Positions 10,334 to 20,961 of a stretch of DNA of 64,000 nucleotides are shown one piece after another (within the stretch, counting starts at the first letter, position 1; each line of letters starts with the position of its first letter). A program made the translations under genes and the position numbers. The notes under the pieces were generated by a model. The model made no database searches, was not told where the DNA came from, and worked only from the letters and a program-made list of their open reading frames with translations. This stretch comes from Nitrosomonas cryotolerans ATCC 49181 (lineage in GTDB: Bacteria; Pseudomonadota; Gammaproteobacteria; Burkholderiales; Nitrosomonadaceae). Location: contig NZ_FSRO01000001.1 in NCBI RefSeq assembly GCF_900143275.1, positions 2,746,116-2,810,115 on the forward strand, read 5' to 3'.

Positions 10334-11782
10334 TTAAGCCGGCATGCGCAGATGCCAGTCCGTCGTCTGCTGATATTGGTGCGCCACATTCAACATTTGC
10401 GCTTCATTAAAATAATTGCCAATAATATGCAAACCAACGGGTCTATTTTTGCTACCAAAACCGACCGGGATAGACATGCCCGGCAATCCGGCCAGATTCA
10501 CCCCACTGGTATAGATATCCGATAAATACATTTGTATCGGATCGCTGCTTCGCTCGCCTAGATCGAAAGCAACCGTGGGTGAAGTCGGCCCCATGATAAC
10601 GTCACATACTTTAAATGCCTCACTGAAGTCCTGCGCAATCAGACGACGAAGTTTCTGCGCTTTGATGTAATAAGCATCATAGTAGCCATGAGATAAAACA
10701 TAAGTTCCAACTAGAATCCGCCGCTTAACCTCTGTGCCAAAACCTTCGGCACGGCTTTTCCGGTACATATCACCCAGATCGCGATAGGATTTAGTCCTGT
10801 AACCGTAACGTACCCCATCAAAGCGGGATAGATTACTCGATGCTTCGGCAGGCGCCAATACATAATAAACAGGAATAGCGAGACGAGAATTGGGCAGTGA
10901 TATCTCAACGGTTTCTGCTCCCTGTCTGCGATATTCTTCAAGGGCCTCTTCCACCGCGCACTCAACATCGCGACTCATTCCTTTTGCGAAATATTCTTTG
11001 GGTAGACCAATACGCAAGCCTGCCAGTGGTTTTTCCAAATGACGCGCATAATCTTCTGATTCGCGCTGCAAACTGGTTGAGTCACGCGCATCAAAACCAA
11101 CCATGACATTTAGCAACATCGCCAGATCTTCTGCTGATTTAGCCATTGGCCCGCCTTGATCCAGGCTGGATGCAAATGCGATCATCCCGTAGCGCGATAC
11201 CAATCCATACGTAGGTTTGATTCCTGAAATACCGCATAATGCTGCAGGCTGACGAATCGATCCCCCTGTATCCGTTCCCGTAGCGGCAGGCGTCATACGA
11301 GCAGCCACCGCACAGGCTGCGCCACCTGAACTTCCGCCGGGAACCGCCAAAACATCCCATGGATTTCTGACTGGTCCATAAAATGAAGTCTCGTTACTCG
11401 ACCCCATGGCAAATTCATCCATATTGGTCTTGCCGATATTAACCGCCCCGATCTGATTAAAACGCTCAATGACACCTGCATCATAGGGCGAGATAAAATT
11501 TGATAACATTTTAGATCCGCAGGTCGTCAGCCATCCTTTGGCACAAAAAATATCTTTCTGAGCAATAGGAATACCGGTTAACGGACTCGCCTGACCCGAT
11601 GCAATCATCCCGTCAGCTATTCTCGCCTGGGCAAGACTGACTTCTTCGTTTATCGTAATGAACGCATTGTATTCAGGATTCAGCGTTTTGACACGCTTGA
11701 GAAATTCCCCTGTCAGTTCAGCGCTCGATATTTTTTTTTCTTTAAGCTGCGTGGAAAGTTGCTTAAGACTGGCATTAAACAT
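10334..11782 (-). CDS. gatA: Asp-tRNA(Asn)/Glu-tRNA(Gln) amidotransferase subunit A
   Basis: GatA is the glutaminase subunit of the amidotransferase. The amidase-signature catalytic parts are all visible: Lys in PIAQKDIF, the serine-rich [14 protein letters not shown], and the nucleophile region [14 protein letters not shown]. Its 482 residues are normal for the family. It lies between gatC and gatB. The complex supplies Gln-tRNA or Asn-tRNA where the matching synthetase is missing or insufficient. Confidence 0.97.
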   Translation of the reverse strand: MFNASLKQLSTQLKEKKISSAELTGEFLKRVKTLNPEYNAFITINEEVSLAQARIADGMIASGQASPLTGIPIAQKDIFCAKGWLTTCGSKMLSNFISPYDAGVIERFNQIGAVNIGKTNMDEFAMGSSNETSFYGPVRNPWDVLAVPGGSSGGAACAVAARMTPAATGTDTGGSIRQPAALCGISGIKPTYGLVSRYGMIAFASSLDQGGPMAKSAEDLAMLLNVMVGFDARDSTSLQRESEDYARHLEKPLAGLRIGLPKEYFAKGMSRDVECAVEEALEEYRRQGAETVEISLPNSRLAIPVYYVLAPAEASSNLSRFDGVRYGYRTKSYRDLGDMYRKSRAEGFGTEVKRRILVGTYVLSHGYYDAYYIKAQKLRRLIAQDFSEAFKVCDVIMGPTSPTVAFDLGERSSDPIQMYLSDIYTSGVNLAGLPGMSIPVGFGSKNRPVGLHIIGNYFNEAQMLNVAHQYQQTTDWHLRMPA

Positions 11783-11836
11783 GATATTTGTTAATCAAGA
11801 AGCGTAAAATAATAAATAGGAGGTAATGAGGGCGCA

Positions 11837-12124
11837 TCATTCAATAACTTTTGGCACTAGATAAAGTTCCGCTTCGACTTGAGGCGCTATCGATTGAAAT
11901 AGCTCATGTTGGTCTGATTCGGTAACCACATCATCGCGTAGTCGCTGTGCAACGTCTTGTGCATGTGACATGGGTTCAACAGTGGACGTATCGACCAGCT
12001 GCATTTCTTCGATAAGATTAAAGATATTCGATAGCTGAACCAAAGCAGCCTTTGTCTCATCTTCATTAACTTCAATATGAGCAAGATCAGCAATACGTTT
12101 TACATCGTTAATAGATAAAGTCAT
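11837..12124 (-). CDS. gatC: Asp-tRNA(Asn)/Glu-tRNA(Gln) amidotransferase subunit C
   Basis: GatC is a small wrapping subunit that stabilises GatA-GatB. I start it at the ATG at 12124 (95 residues, MTLSINDVKRIADLAHIEV), the usual GatC N-terminus; an earlier in-frame ATG at 12148 adds eight atypical residues. The C-terminal AELYLVPKVIE is also typical. It heads the gatCAB operon and is divergent from mreB across about 140 bp that must hold both promoters; I could not assign the boxes with confidence. Confidence 0.93.
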   Translation of the reverse strand: MTLSINDVKRIADLAHIEVNEDETKAALVQLSNIFNLIEEMQLVDTSTVEPMSHAQDVAQRLRDDVVTESDQHELFQSIAPQVEAELYLVPKVIE

Positions 12125-12234
12125 CGCAGCCAAGAACCTTATATTCAAAGAAGTATTAGGGTATCATGACATGTTTCACTGGCGCATTATTTTTTGATGT
12201 GTTTTTACTAAATTATGCGTTCACGTCATGATGA

Positions 12235-13320
<1,086 letters not shown>

Positions 13321-13399
13321 GTTAGCTCGTAAATATACAATTATTTGTCTTCTCATACCATATGCGCAACCCAACCGGAATTTTAAAATACTGGATGTA

Positions 13400-14290
13400 A
13401 TGGAAACAACGCCACCGTTTTTCAGGCATGGTCCAGGCCCACTTGCGCGGCTACTATTTTTTGTATTACTGTCATTCTTACTCATGGCTGAGGATATTCG
13501 TTTTCAATATTTTCCTAAGCTACGTCAGACTATCGCCGTGATCATCTATCCATTACAAAAATTAGCGCATACACCGATAACGATTTATGACCAGGTAAGT
13601 GAATTTCTTTCCAATTTTCACTTAATTGATGAAAATATTTATCTCAGGCAACGCTATCTGGCCGATCAGAAGCAACTGCTCCAATTGAGAGCATTGGAAG
13701 CTGAAAATATGCAATTACGCAAACTGCTCGGTGCAGTCGAACGGATTAAAACAAAAACCGAGACCGAAGCCGTTATGGCAGAAATCCTGTATGCGCCACG
13801 CGATCCTTTTAATCGTAGAATTACACTTAACAAGGGTAGTCAGCACAATGTTCAACCCGGCCAGGTCGTTGTCGATAATCGAGGCGTCGTCGGACAAATT
13901 ACACAAGTTTATTTATGGACATCTGAAGTCACATTGATTACCGACAAGGATCATTCTGTCCCTGTACAGGCGATACGTAATGGTTTGCGTTCAGTCATCT
14001 CTGGCGCAGGCAAAAATGATGAATTAGAGCTGCGTTACTTATCGATTAATACTGATATTCAGCAAGATGACTTACTGGTCACTTCTGGAATTGGTGGCGT
14101 TTATCCCTCTGGCTTACCTGTAGCGATCGTATCCAGTATTGAACGCGATCCTGCCTATGCCTTTGCACGCATTGTCTGTTCACCGGTTGCGGGTGTCGAT
14201 CGAAATCGACAGGTATTGATACTATCCTTATTGTCACCTATGCCGGAGAACCAAATTGAAACACCCAGAATCGGATCCAAGAACAATTGA
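13400..14290 (+). CDS. mreC: Rod-shape-determining protein MreC
   Basis: MreC is a bitopic scaffold linking MreB and MreD to PBP2. I choose ATG 13400 (METTPPFFRHGPG, 296 residues); the reading frame is open back into mreB but that part is not MreC-like. A membrane helix (about residues 15-32) is followed by a coiled coil (about 65-105) and beta-rich domains with GVVGQITQV and SGIGGVYPSGLPV. Its 3' end overlaps mreD by 35 bp. Confidence 0.92.
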   Translation: METTPPFFRHGPGPLARLLFFVLLSFLLMAEDIRFQYFPKLRQTIAVIIYPLQKLAHTPITIYDQVSEFLSNFHLIDENIYLRQRYLADQKQLLQLRALEAENMQLRKLLGAVERIKTKTETEAVMAEILYAPRDPFNRRITLNKGSQHNVQPGQVVVDNRGVVGQITQVYLWTSEVTLITDKDHSVPVQAIRNGLRSVISGAGKNDELELRYLSINTDIQQDDLLVTSGIGGVYPSGLPVAIVSSIERDPAYAFARIVCSPVAGVDRNRQVLILSLLSPMPENQIETPRIGSKNN

Positions 14291-14825
14291 TGGCAGGAAG
14301 AAGATAAATTCACCGAAATATCTTGAACAAGAAATCCTGTTACCTGCCAAAGGCGGATATGTCTTCCTGAGTCTGATTGCTGCTTTGATACTCAATTTAT
14401 TACCTCTACAAGATATTGTACTGCTACTTCGTCCTGATTTTGTAGCAATCACCTTACTCTATTGGGGTATTAATCAACCACAACGCATGAGTATGAGTCA
14501 GGCATTTTGTATCGGTCTATTAATGGATGTCGGCAATACAACTCTATTAGGTCAACATGCACTCGCATACTGCATCATCGTTTATTTCGCCGCAGTCTTC
14601 CATCGGCGCCTGCGTATTTTCAATTTGCTACAACAGGCACCTCAAGTTGGATTCATACTATTTGTCATGCAGATGATCATTTTCCTAATCGGATTATTAA
14701 GTGGTAGCTTTTTCCCGGGCTGGTACTTTTTCTTGGCCAGCGGTACCGGAGCATTATTATGGGCACCCATTTCTTTTTTATTAACAAGGCCACTGAGACT
14801 AAAATCTGATCCTAATGCATTATGA
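14256..14825 (+). CDS. mreD: Rod-shape-determining membrane protein MreD
   Basis: MreD is a small polytopic protein of about five or six helices. Here it has 189 residues with a polar N-terminal 30, then RPDFVAITLLYWGINQP and GLLMDVGNTTLLGQHAL, typical of the family. The start is probably TTG 14256, overlapping mreC by 35 bp: GGAGA lies at 14245-14249 with suitable spacing, and no ATG occurs in frame before the first membrane helix. The stop overlaps the mrdA ATG (ATGA). Confidence 0.88.
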   Translation: MKHPESDPRTIDGRKKINSPKYLEQEILLPAKGGYVFLSLIAALILNLLPLQDIVLLLRPDFVAITLLYWGINQPQRMSMSQAFCIGLLMDVGNTTLLGQHALAYCIIVYFAAVFHRRLRIFNLLQQAPQVGFILFVMQMIIFLIGLLSGSFFPGWYFFLASGTGALLWAPISFLLTRPLRLKSDPNAL

Positions 14826-16735
14826 AACATAAGGTAGAGATTCGTAATCACCCACTCGAACTACATCATTTCCGCGTACGCCTTGCAATCGCTGCCAGTT
14901 TTGTATTGCTATTATTTTTATTACTCTTTACCCGATTCTTTTATTTACAGGTTGCACAGCGAGAGCATTATCATACACTCGCAGAAGCTAACCGCATTTC
15001 CATCTCTCCGCTCATTCCTAATCGTGGTTTAATTTTTGATCGTAACGGCGAAGTATTAGCACAAAATTATTCGGCCTATACGCTGGAAATTATTCCAAGC
15101 AAGGTTCCCAATCTAGAATCCACATTGGATGAATTGGCTACAGTCGTCGACATCACACCCAAAGATCGCCAACGATTCAAGAAATTAATGCGGGAAAGTA
15201 AACGATTTAAAAGCTTACCTATTCGTAATCGTTTAACAGATGTAGAAGTGGCTCGTTTTGCTGCTAATCACTATCGCTTTCCTGGCATTGAAATCAGAGC
15301 CCGCGTACTGCGCCAATATCCACACAAAGACATTATTTCTCATGTAGTTGGTTATATCAGCCGCATTAATGATAAAGACCTGGAGAAGCTGGAGGCCAGT
15401 AAGGAATTAGATAATTACCGTGGTTCTCATCATATTGGGAAAATTGGGATTGAACAGAGCTATGAAAAAGCACTGCATGGCGTTACCGGTTTTGAAGGGA
15501 TTGAAACCGATGCAGCAGGTCGTTCAGTACGCGTGTTATCACGAACTTCGCCGATACCCGGTAGTAATCTCATACTATCATTGGATATTGGGTTGCAGGA
15601 AGTAGCCGATAAGGCCTTCGGAAATCGGCGTGGTGCCTTGGTCGCAATGGATCCGACTAACGGAGAAATTCTTGCTTTTGTAAGTAAGCCCGGTTTTGAT
15701 GCCAATCTCTTTATTGGTGGTATTGATCAGGAAAACTGGGACTTACTTAATAATTCCATTGATCGACCACTGAATAATCGCGCCTTACGGGGCGTGTATC
15801 CACCCGGATCCACCTTTAAACCCTTCATGGCGCTAGCGGCGCTGGAGCTCAATAAAAGAACGCCCGAATACATGATCAATGATATCGGCTATTTTACCCT
15901 CCCTGGCGTAGATAGACGCTATCGTGACTGGAAAGTCGGTGGACATGGCCGGGTTGACCTCCGCAAGTCATTGGTTGTTTCATGCGATACATATTATTAC
16001 AGTCTTGCCAATGATCTGGGAATAAACAATATATACAATTTTGTTAGCCAATTTGGGCTGGGGAAAAAAACTGGGATTGATATCCAGGGTGAAGCTGCCG
16101 GGCTGCTTCCCTCACCTGAATGGAAAATGAATCGTCATAATAAAAAATGGTATACGGGCGATACTATTTCTGTCGGAATCGGTCAGGGATATAATCTATC
16201 GACACCACTACAGCTTGCTTTCGCTACCATGATTATCGCTAACAAGGGGAAAGCTTTTCTTCCACATATGGTCAAGCAGATACAAAACAGCCAAACCGGA
16301 GCCACAGAAACCATACCCAAGCGACTATTATATTCACTTGATCTAAAACCGGAAAACATAGACCTCGTGCACAATGCATTAGTGGATGTTACTCGTCCGG
16401 GAGGCACTGCAGCTGGCGTGGGCACCAATGCCAGCTATTCTTTTGCAGGCAAAACAGGCACCTCACAAGTTATCGGCACCAAACAGGGAGAACGCTACAA
16501 TGAAAAACTGGTACAGGAACGCCATCGTGACCATGCGCTGTTTATTGCCTATGCACCTGCAGAGAATCCCAGAATCGTACTGTCCGTTTTAGTAGAAAAT
16601 GGGGGACATGGCGGCGCAACCGCTGCCCCTATTGCACGACAGGTTATGGATTATTTCTTATTAGGAAAATTACCTGAGTCCGCTGTTGCAAGCAATGTTA
16701 AGCCTATCAAGGCTCACTTGCATGAACACCCTTAG
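14822..16735 (+). CDS. mrdA: Peptidoglycan D,D-transpeptidase PBP2
   Basis: PBP2 cross-links new peptidoglycan during elongation as the partner of RodA. The protein has 637 residues: an N-terminal membrane helix (about 20-40), a pedestal region, and a transpeptidase domain with nucleophile Ser330 in PPGSTFKPF, the SCD motif in VVSCDTYYY, and KTGTSQ. It overlaps mreD by four bases and is followed by rodA after 34 bp. Confidence 0.96.
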   Translation: MKHKVEIRNHPLELHHFRVRLAIAASFVLLLFLLLFTRFFYLQVAQREHYHTLAEANRISISPLIPNRGLIFDRNGEVLAQNYSAYTLEIIPSKVPNLESTLDELATVVDITPKDRQRFKKLMRESKRFKSLPIRNRLTDVEVARFAANHYRFPGIEIRARVLRQYPHKDIISHVVGYISRINDKDLEKLEASKELDNYRGSHHIGKIGIEQSYEKALHGVTGFEGIETDAAGRSVRVLSRTSPIPGSNLILSLDIGLQEVADKAFGNRRGALVAMDPTNGEILAFVSKPGFDANLFIGGIDQENWDLLNNSIDRPLNNRALRGVYPPGSTFKPFMALAALELNKRTPEYMINDIGYFTLPGVDRRYRDWKVGGHGRVDLRKSLVVSCDTYYYSLANDLGINNIYNFVSQFGLGKKTGIDIQGEAAGLLPSPEWKMNRHNKKWYTGDTISVGIGQGYNLSTPLQLAFATMIIANKGKAFLPHMVKQIQNSQTGATETIPKRLLYSLDLKPENIDLVHNALVDVTRPGGTAAGVGTNASYSFAGKTGTSQVIGTKQGERYNEKLVQERHRDHALFIAYAPAENPRIVLSVLVENGGHGGATAAPIARQVMDYFLLGKLPESAVASNVKPIKAHLHEHP

Positions 16736-16769
16736 CACAAACAATTCGTAAACGATAAAACATAGCCCC

Positions 16770-17870
16770 ATGATTGAGTTTAAGCAATTCTGGTATTATC
16801 TCACCCGTTATATTGATGGTTTTCTTATCGCAGGCATCCTCCTGTTAATGTTCGTAGGCTTAACGACACTGTATAGTGCAACCGGTGCAAATCTGGGCAA
16901 GGTGTGCAATCAGGCCATCAACATGCTGATAGCCCTCGTTATTATGTGGCTAATTGCTAATATTCCATTACAACAGATCATGCGCCTTGCATTACCCATA
17001 TATTTTCTGGGCATGGTCTTACTCATTGGTGTCGCATTATTTGGTGAGATTAACAATGGTGCGCGACGCTGGCTTGATATCGGTGTGACACGTATTCAGC
17101 CCTCTGAATTAATGAAAATCGCTGTCCCTCTTATGATGGCATGGTATTTCGATAAACACGAAATAACCTTACGCTTCAGGGATTATGTAGGCGCAACATT
17201 ATTATTATTGCTGCCTGTCGCATTGATTCTGCGACAACCCGACTTGGGTACCGCACTATTGATTGCGGTCAGTGGCTTTTACGTATTATTTCTAGCCGGA
17301 TTATCCTCGCGTGTTATTCTCGGATCATTGATTACTGGCCTATGTAGCATGCCATTACTCTGGTCATTCATGCATGACTATCAACGACGACGCATTACAA
17401 CGCTACTTGATCCATCACAAGACGCGCTGGGTGCTGGTTATCACACTATTCAATCGACCATCGCCATCGGTTCTGGCGGCATTGTCGGTAAAGGCTGGCA
17501 AAATGGCACACAGACCCAGCTTGATTTCTTACCTGAACAAAGTACCGATTTTATTTTTGCAGTCTTCTCTGAAGAATTCGGATTAGTCGGAAATGTGCTA
17601 TTGTTATTATTGTATCTGGCTATTATCGGGCGCTGTCTCGTTATTACCGCAAATGCCTCAACCCAATTCACACGCCTGATTGCAGGCTCGATTACACTTA
17701 CTTTCTTTACCTATATCTTTGTAAATATGGGGATGGTCAGCGGTATTCTGCCAGTAGTAGGCGTACCCCTGCCATTAATCAGTTATGGTGGCACATCGAT
17801 AGTGACAATGCTATTGGGTTTTGGTATTTTGATGAGCATAAAAACTCATCCCAAGCTGGTGAAAACATGA
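16770..17870 (+). CDS. rodA: SEDS-family peptidoglycan glycosyltransferase RodA
   Basis: RodA polymerises lipid II into glycan strands in partnership with PBP2. It has 366 residues and about ten membrane helices. SEDS landmarks include GARRWLDIG, RIQPSELMKIA, FLPEQSTDFIFAVFSEEFG and the C-terminal GVPLPLISYGGTS. The stop overlaps the rlpA start by four bases (ATGA). Confidence 0.96.
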   Translation: MIEFKQFWYYLTRYIDGFLIAGILLLMFVGLTTLYSATGANLGKVCNQAINMLIALVIMWLIANIPLQQIMRLALPIYFLGMVLLIGVALFGEINNGARRWLDIGVTRIQPSELMKIAVPLMMAWYFDKHEITLRFRDYVGATLLLLLPVALILRQPDLGTALLIAVSGFYVLFLAGLSSRVILGSLITGLCSMPLLWSFMHDYQRRRITTLLDPSQDALGAGYHTIQSTIAIGSGGIVGKGWQNGTQTQLDFLPEQSTDFIFAVFSEEFGLVGNVLLLLLYLAIIGRCLVITANASTQFTRLIAGSITLTFFTYIFVNMGMVSGILPVVGVPLPLISYGGTSIVTMLLGFGILMSIKTHPKLVKT

Positions 17871-18793
17871 CAACCAAAAAATTACACAATTTCTCGACTG
17901 TTATGCTTCCATTCTATACATCATTCATCAGTGCACTGGTTCTGATTACGCTTATTGGATGCAGCAGCACCTCTCAATATACTGGGTCACAGAAAAAATT
18001 CTCCACGACCGCTTCGCCATCCATTTTTCTCAACAAGAAGAAAGGTGGTGGCTATTATCTGGATGATGGCCCAGATGATCATCCCCCGCATAATTTGGAA
18101 GCAATTCCAAATGCCATTCCCAAGGTCGAACCCTTGCGCAAAGCCAATATGAAACCTTATACAGCGCTCGGGAATAATTATAAACCCATGACCACACTAA
18201 GCACTTACAAAGAGCGCGGAATGGCTTCATGGTATGGCCGTCGTTATCATGGCAATCAAACCGCGTCAGGTGAGGTCTACGATATGTATGCGATGACTGC
18301 TGCTCATCCTACTTTACCTATCCCCAGCTATGCTCATGTGACAAACATAAAAAATGGAAAGTCCATTATCGTACGCATTAATGATCGCGGCCCCTTTCTC
18401 TCCGATCGACTGATTGATCTTTCTTATACTGCTGCCTACAAGTTAGATGTACTGGCCTATGGCAGTGCTCCGGTAGAAGTAGAAAGTATTATTCCCGGAA
18501 CTTATTCAACCTCACGAACCAGATTACGATCAAATACATCACCTTCATCCATGCCTCATGCAAATCCGATTTATCTGCAGTTGGGCGCATTTGGCTCTGC
18601 AAGTAATGCAAACGACCTCTCTTCACAAATACAAACAAAGCTCCCATGGCTGGCCAATACGCTTGGCATCATTAGAAAAAATGGCCTGTTTAAAGTCAAG
18701 ATTGGTCCCTATTCTAATCAAATGCTGGCACAACAAGCTGCTGATTCAATCACACGACAACTGGCTATCAAACCCATACTGATCATTGACTAG
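17867..18793 (+). CDS. rlpA: RlpA-like septal-ring lipoprotein (DPBB and SPOR domains)
   Basis: Family members are outer-membrane lipoproteins that cleave or bind denuded glycan strands. A signal peptide ends in a lipobox (LIGCSS, Cys at about residue 36). The double-psi beta-barrel domain is marked by MASWYGRRYHGNQTASGE and VRINDRGPF, with the catalytic-type Asp and His region. A C-terminal SPOR domain (about residues 228-305) starts YLQLGAFGS. Length 308. It ends the elongasome operon; dacA-type genes often follow, but here there is an IS. Confidence 0.93.
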   Translation: MTTKKLHNFSTVMLPFYTSFISALVLITLIGCSSTSQYTGSQKKFSTTASPSIFLNKKKGGGYYLDDGPDDHPPHNLEAIPNAIPKVEPLRKANMKPYTALGNNYKPMTTLSTYKERGMASWYGRRYHGNQTASGEVYDMYAMTAAHPTLPIPSYAHVTNIKNGKSIIVRINDRGPFLSDRLIDLSYTAAYKLDVLAYGSAPVEVESIIPGTYSTSRTRLRSNTSPSSMPHANPIYLQLGAFGSASNANDLSSQIQTKLPWLANTLGIIRKNGLFKVKIGPYSNQMLAQQAADSITRQLAIKPILIID

Positions 18794-19122
18794 CGTGCCT
18801 AAACACAAACAAAACTCACATCATTTCCAGGTCGGCTAGCCAAACGATCAAAACATGCCCCGTTATTTTCAATTTTATTTTACGTCGCTACGCTGTTTCC
18901 TTGTTATTCTCCATTGCAACCTGGGGTTTCGACTTCGTTCTTACAGAACGCGTTGAATGCAGCGATCTTGTTGAAAGAATAACAAAGCGGAATAATTCGG
19001 GATCTATGCCCACAGCATCAGTTATTTTCGGTTTGCAGGCCGAGATCTCCTGGAAACTTTGATGAAGAGGTATATGGATATATTCGTTGCTTCTCATACA
19101 TAGCGTAGTGACAGGCACATAT
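18794..19122. other. Intergenic stretch between rlpA and IS copy 1
   Basis: This is about 330 bp without a convincing gene. A short frame from ATG 18854 starts with a hydrophobic peptide (MPRYFQFYFTSLRCFLVIL) but stops after about 35 codons, and a minus frame (18888-19118) has no recognisable similarity. It may be the decayed start of the next gene of the ancestral operon, cut by the IS. No terminator hairpin was seen after rlpA. Confidence 0.4.
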
Positions 19123-19300
19123 TTGACATCCTCCCCTTCCTAAACGAAGGGGATTCCTAGCGACTTATTAAGCCGTTAAGAGTAGGTTTGTATTGCTACT
19201 GCCTACTGGTTCCTGCTTCTTAGACGAAACTAACGTTTCAACTCCACAGGCTAACAAGCGATGTCCTCGCTCAAGTACATTCAAGGCACCTACCAAGTCG
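19123..19300 (-). ncRNA. Predicted omega (reRNA) guide RNA of TnpB, copy 1
   Basis: TnpB nucleases use an RNA from the tnpB 3' end and right end, with the guide taken from flanking host DNA. The hairpin at about 19135-19154 would lie near the end of the scaffold. The guide would begin after GGATGTCAA and read ATATGTGCCTGTCACT. The position is inferred by analogy with ISDra2; the 5' limit is arbitrary. Confidence 0.35.
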
Positions 19301-20400
19301 GCATTGGCTTTAAATCCACATTCTGTACATTCAAAAGCACTTTGGCTTTTGCGATTGTCACGACTAACATGTTGACATCCAGGGCAGGTTTGAGAGGTGT
19401 ATTGAGGGTTTACCTTCAATACATCCCCGCCTGAACAAGCCTGTTTATACTCCAAGAACGAAACGAACATTCCCCATCCTTGGTCAAGAATGGATTTGTT
19501 TAGACCCGATTTCGCTTTGACGTTTTTACCATGCTTTTCAACACTGCCCTTGGCACTCTTAGACATGTTTTCTATCTTTAAATTCTCAACTACGACCATT
19601 GCGTGATTTTTGCTGATTTCGGTTGAGGTTTTGTGTAAGAAGTCTAAACGAGCATTGGCAATACGCTCATGCAGTCGGGTAATGATTTGTTTCTGCTTTT
19701 TCCAGTTAGCAGAGAAACCGACTTTTTTAGACAGCTTACGCTGTTCAAAAGCCAGTTTCTTTGATAACTTTCTGAAACTGTTTAAAGGTTCTACGTATGA
19801 GCCGTCTGACAAGGTTGCAAAGCGGGTAACGCCCATATCAACACCAATCATACTGGTTGAGCTATGACGCTTTAGCTCGGTCTCGTACTCAGTCTGAATC
19901 GACACGTACCAATAACCGCCTTTACGGGAAATCGTCATATTTTTAACGTCACCAATGACTTGGCGTGAATTACGATATTTCACCCAACCGATTTTAGGCA
20001 AGAACACTTTGCTAGACTCTTGCTCCAGCTTAAATCCTTGTGGATAACGAAAGCTGTCACTCAAACCTTTTTTCTTGAATTTTGGAATCCGTTTTAAAGG
20101 CTGTTTCTTATCAAAACCGTCTTTGAACGCTTTTTCTAAGTTTTTTAAGGCTTGTTGCAATGGTTGAGAATGAACGGTTTTTAGAAATCCATAATCTTCT
20201 GAGGATTTCCATAGCTTTAGCCAAAATGACAACTCGTTGTACCAAAGCAATGGCTGTTTCTGCTCTAATCTGAACAGATTCATTGCTAAGGCTTTATTCC
20301 AAACAAACCGATTAGCACCCGCAAACTCAACCATCTTCTGTACTTGGTCAGAATTTGGATTGAGTCGAGATTTAAAGGCTTTGCGTATAATCTGCTTCAT
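19168..20400 (-). CDS. tnpB: TnpB RNA-guided nuclease (IS605 OrfB), copy 1
   Basis: This 410-residue protein of the TnpB/Cas12-ancestor family is a probable RNA-guided DNA nuclease that promotes element retention. The split RuvC residues are visible: Asp in GVDMGVTRFATL, Glu in MVVVENLKIE, Asp in KANADLVGALNV. The zinc ribbon has CPGC and CTEC pairs. I start at ATG 20400 (MKQIIRKAFKSRL), as in copy 2; the frame is open for 30 more codons into tnpA, without meaning. It diverges from tnpA across only 30 bp. Confidence 0.93.
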   Translation of the reverse strand: MKQIIRKAFKSRLNPNSDQVQKMVEFAGANRFVWNKALAMNLFRLEQKQPLLWYNELSFWLKLWKSSEDYGFLKTVHSQPLQQALKNLEKAFKDGFDKKQPLKRIPKFKKKGLSDSFRYPQGFKLEQESSKVFLPKIGWVKYRNSRQVIGDVKNMTISRKGGYWYVSIQTEYETELKRHSSTSMIGVDMGVTRFATLSDGSYVEPLNSFRKLSKKLAFEQRKLSKKVGFSANWKKQKQIITRLHERIANARLDFLHKTSTEISKNHAMVVVENLKIENMSKSAKGSVEKHGKNVKAKSGLNKSILDQGWGMFVSFLEYKQACSGGDVLKVNPQYTSQTCPGCQHVSRDNRKSQSAFECTECGFKANADLVGALNVLERGHRLLACGVETLVSSKKQEPVGSSNTNLLLTA

Positions 20401-20430
20401 GGTTATAATTATACAAAAAGGAATTTGTCT

Positions 20431-20847
20431 ATGCAAGTTAATAACGATGTAAGAACAGGAAGACATTGCGTTTTTAATCTTCATGTTCATTTGGTCTTTG
20501 TAACAAAATACCGTAGAGATGTTTTCTCCGGAAGGGTATTAATTGATTTGGAAGAAATATTTAAAAACGTGTGTTTGGATTTTGAAGCAGAATTGGTGGA
20601 ATTTAACGGTGAGCATGATCATATTCACCTTTTAGTTAACTATCCACCAAAAATTGCTATTTCTAACTTGGTAAATAGTTTGAAAGGCGTTTCAAGCCGA
20701 CTTATTCGCAAAAAGAATTATCCCGAAATTAAAAATAAGCTTTGGGGTAATATGCTTTGGAGTCCAAGCTATTTTGCGGGTAGTTGTGGTGGAGCACCAC
20801 TCTCGATTATTAAGCAATATATTGAACAACAGCAAAGACCGCATTAA
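20431..20847 (+). CDS. tnpA: IS200/IS605 Y1 transposase TnpA, copy 1
   Basis: TnpA is a 138-residue HUH single-strand transposase that cuts and joins the hairpin ends. The HUH motif is in EHDHIHLL and the catalytic Tyr is in SIIKQYIEQQ near the C-terminus. Start ATG 20431 follows AAAAAGGAA. It is transcribed away from tnpB. An inverted repeat ACAGGC-ttc-GCTTGT follows the stop. Confidence 0.94.
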   Translation: MQVNNDVRTGRHCVFNLHVHLVFVTKYRRDVFSGRVLIDLEEIFKNVCLDFEAELVEFNGEHDHIHLLVNYPPKIAISNLVNSLKGVSSRLIRKKNYPEIKNKLWGNMLWSPSYFAGSCGGAPLSIIKQYIEQQQRPH

Positions 20848-20961
20848 ACAGGCTTCGCTTGTGCGCTTATATCTCCGCCCTGAAGGACGAAGTTTTACGC
20901 GCTATTTGATAATACTGATTCAAGCCAGTAGTCCGGGCAAGTCACTTGCTGCATATGAGCA

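Larger units (their letters stand above)
19123..20912 (-). mobile_element. IS605-type insertion sequence, copy 1 (divergent tnpA and tnpB)
   Basis: The copy runs from TTGACATCC (19123) to TTTGATAA (20912), about 1790 bp; the limits are where the full copies stop matching. It has no terminal inverted repeats, as expected for Y1-transposase elements. Instead each end has a subterminal hairpin: CCCCTTC-ctaaac-GAAGGGG on the tnpB side and CGCCCTGAAGGACG on the tnpA side. Read in element orientation, the tnpA-side flank is TTAT(C) in every full copy, a likely target and TAM sequence. Confidence 0.92.

Noticed and set aside
20344..20430. Upstream extension of tnpA (and of tnpB on the other strand) to longer proteins
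   Set aside because: The extensions read through the divergent partner's start; copy 2 lacks them and the 138- and 410-residue forms match family lengths.
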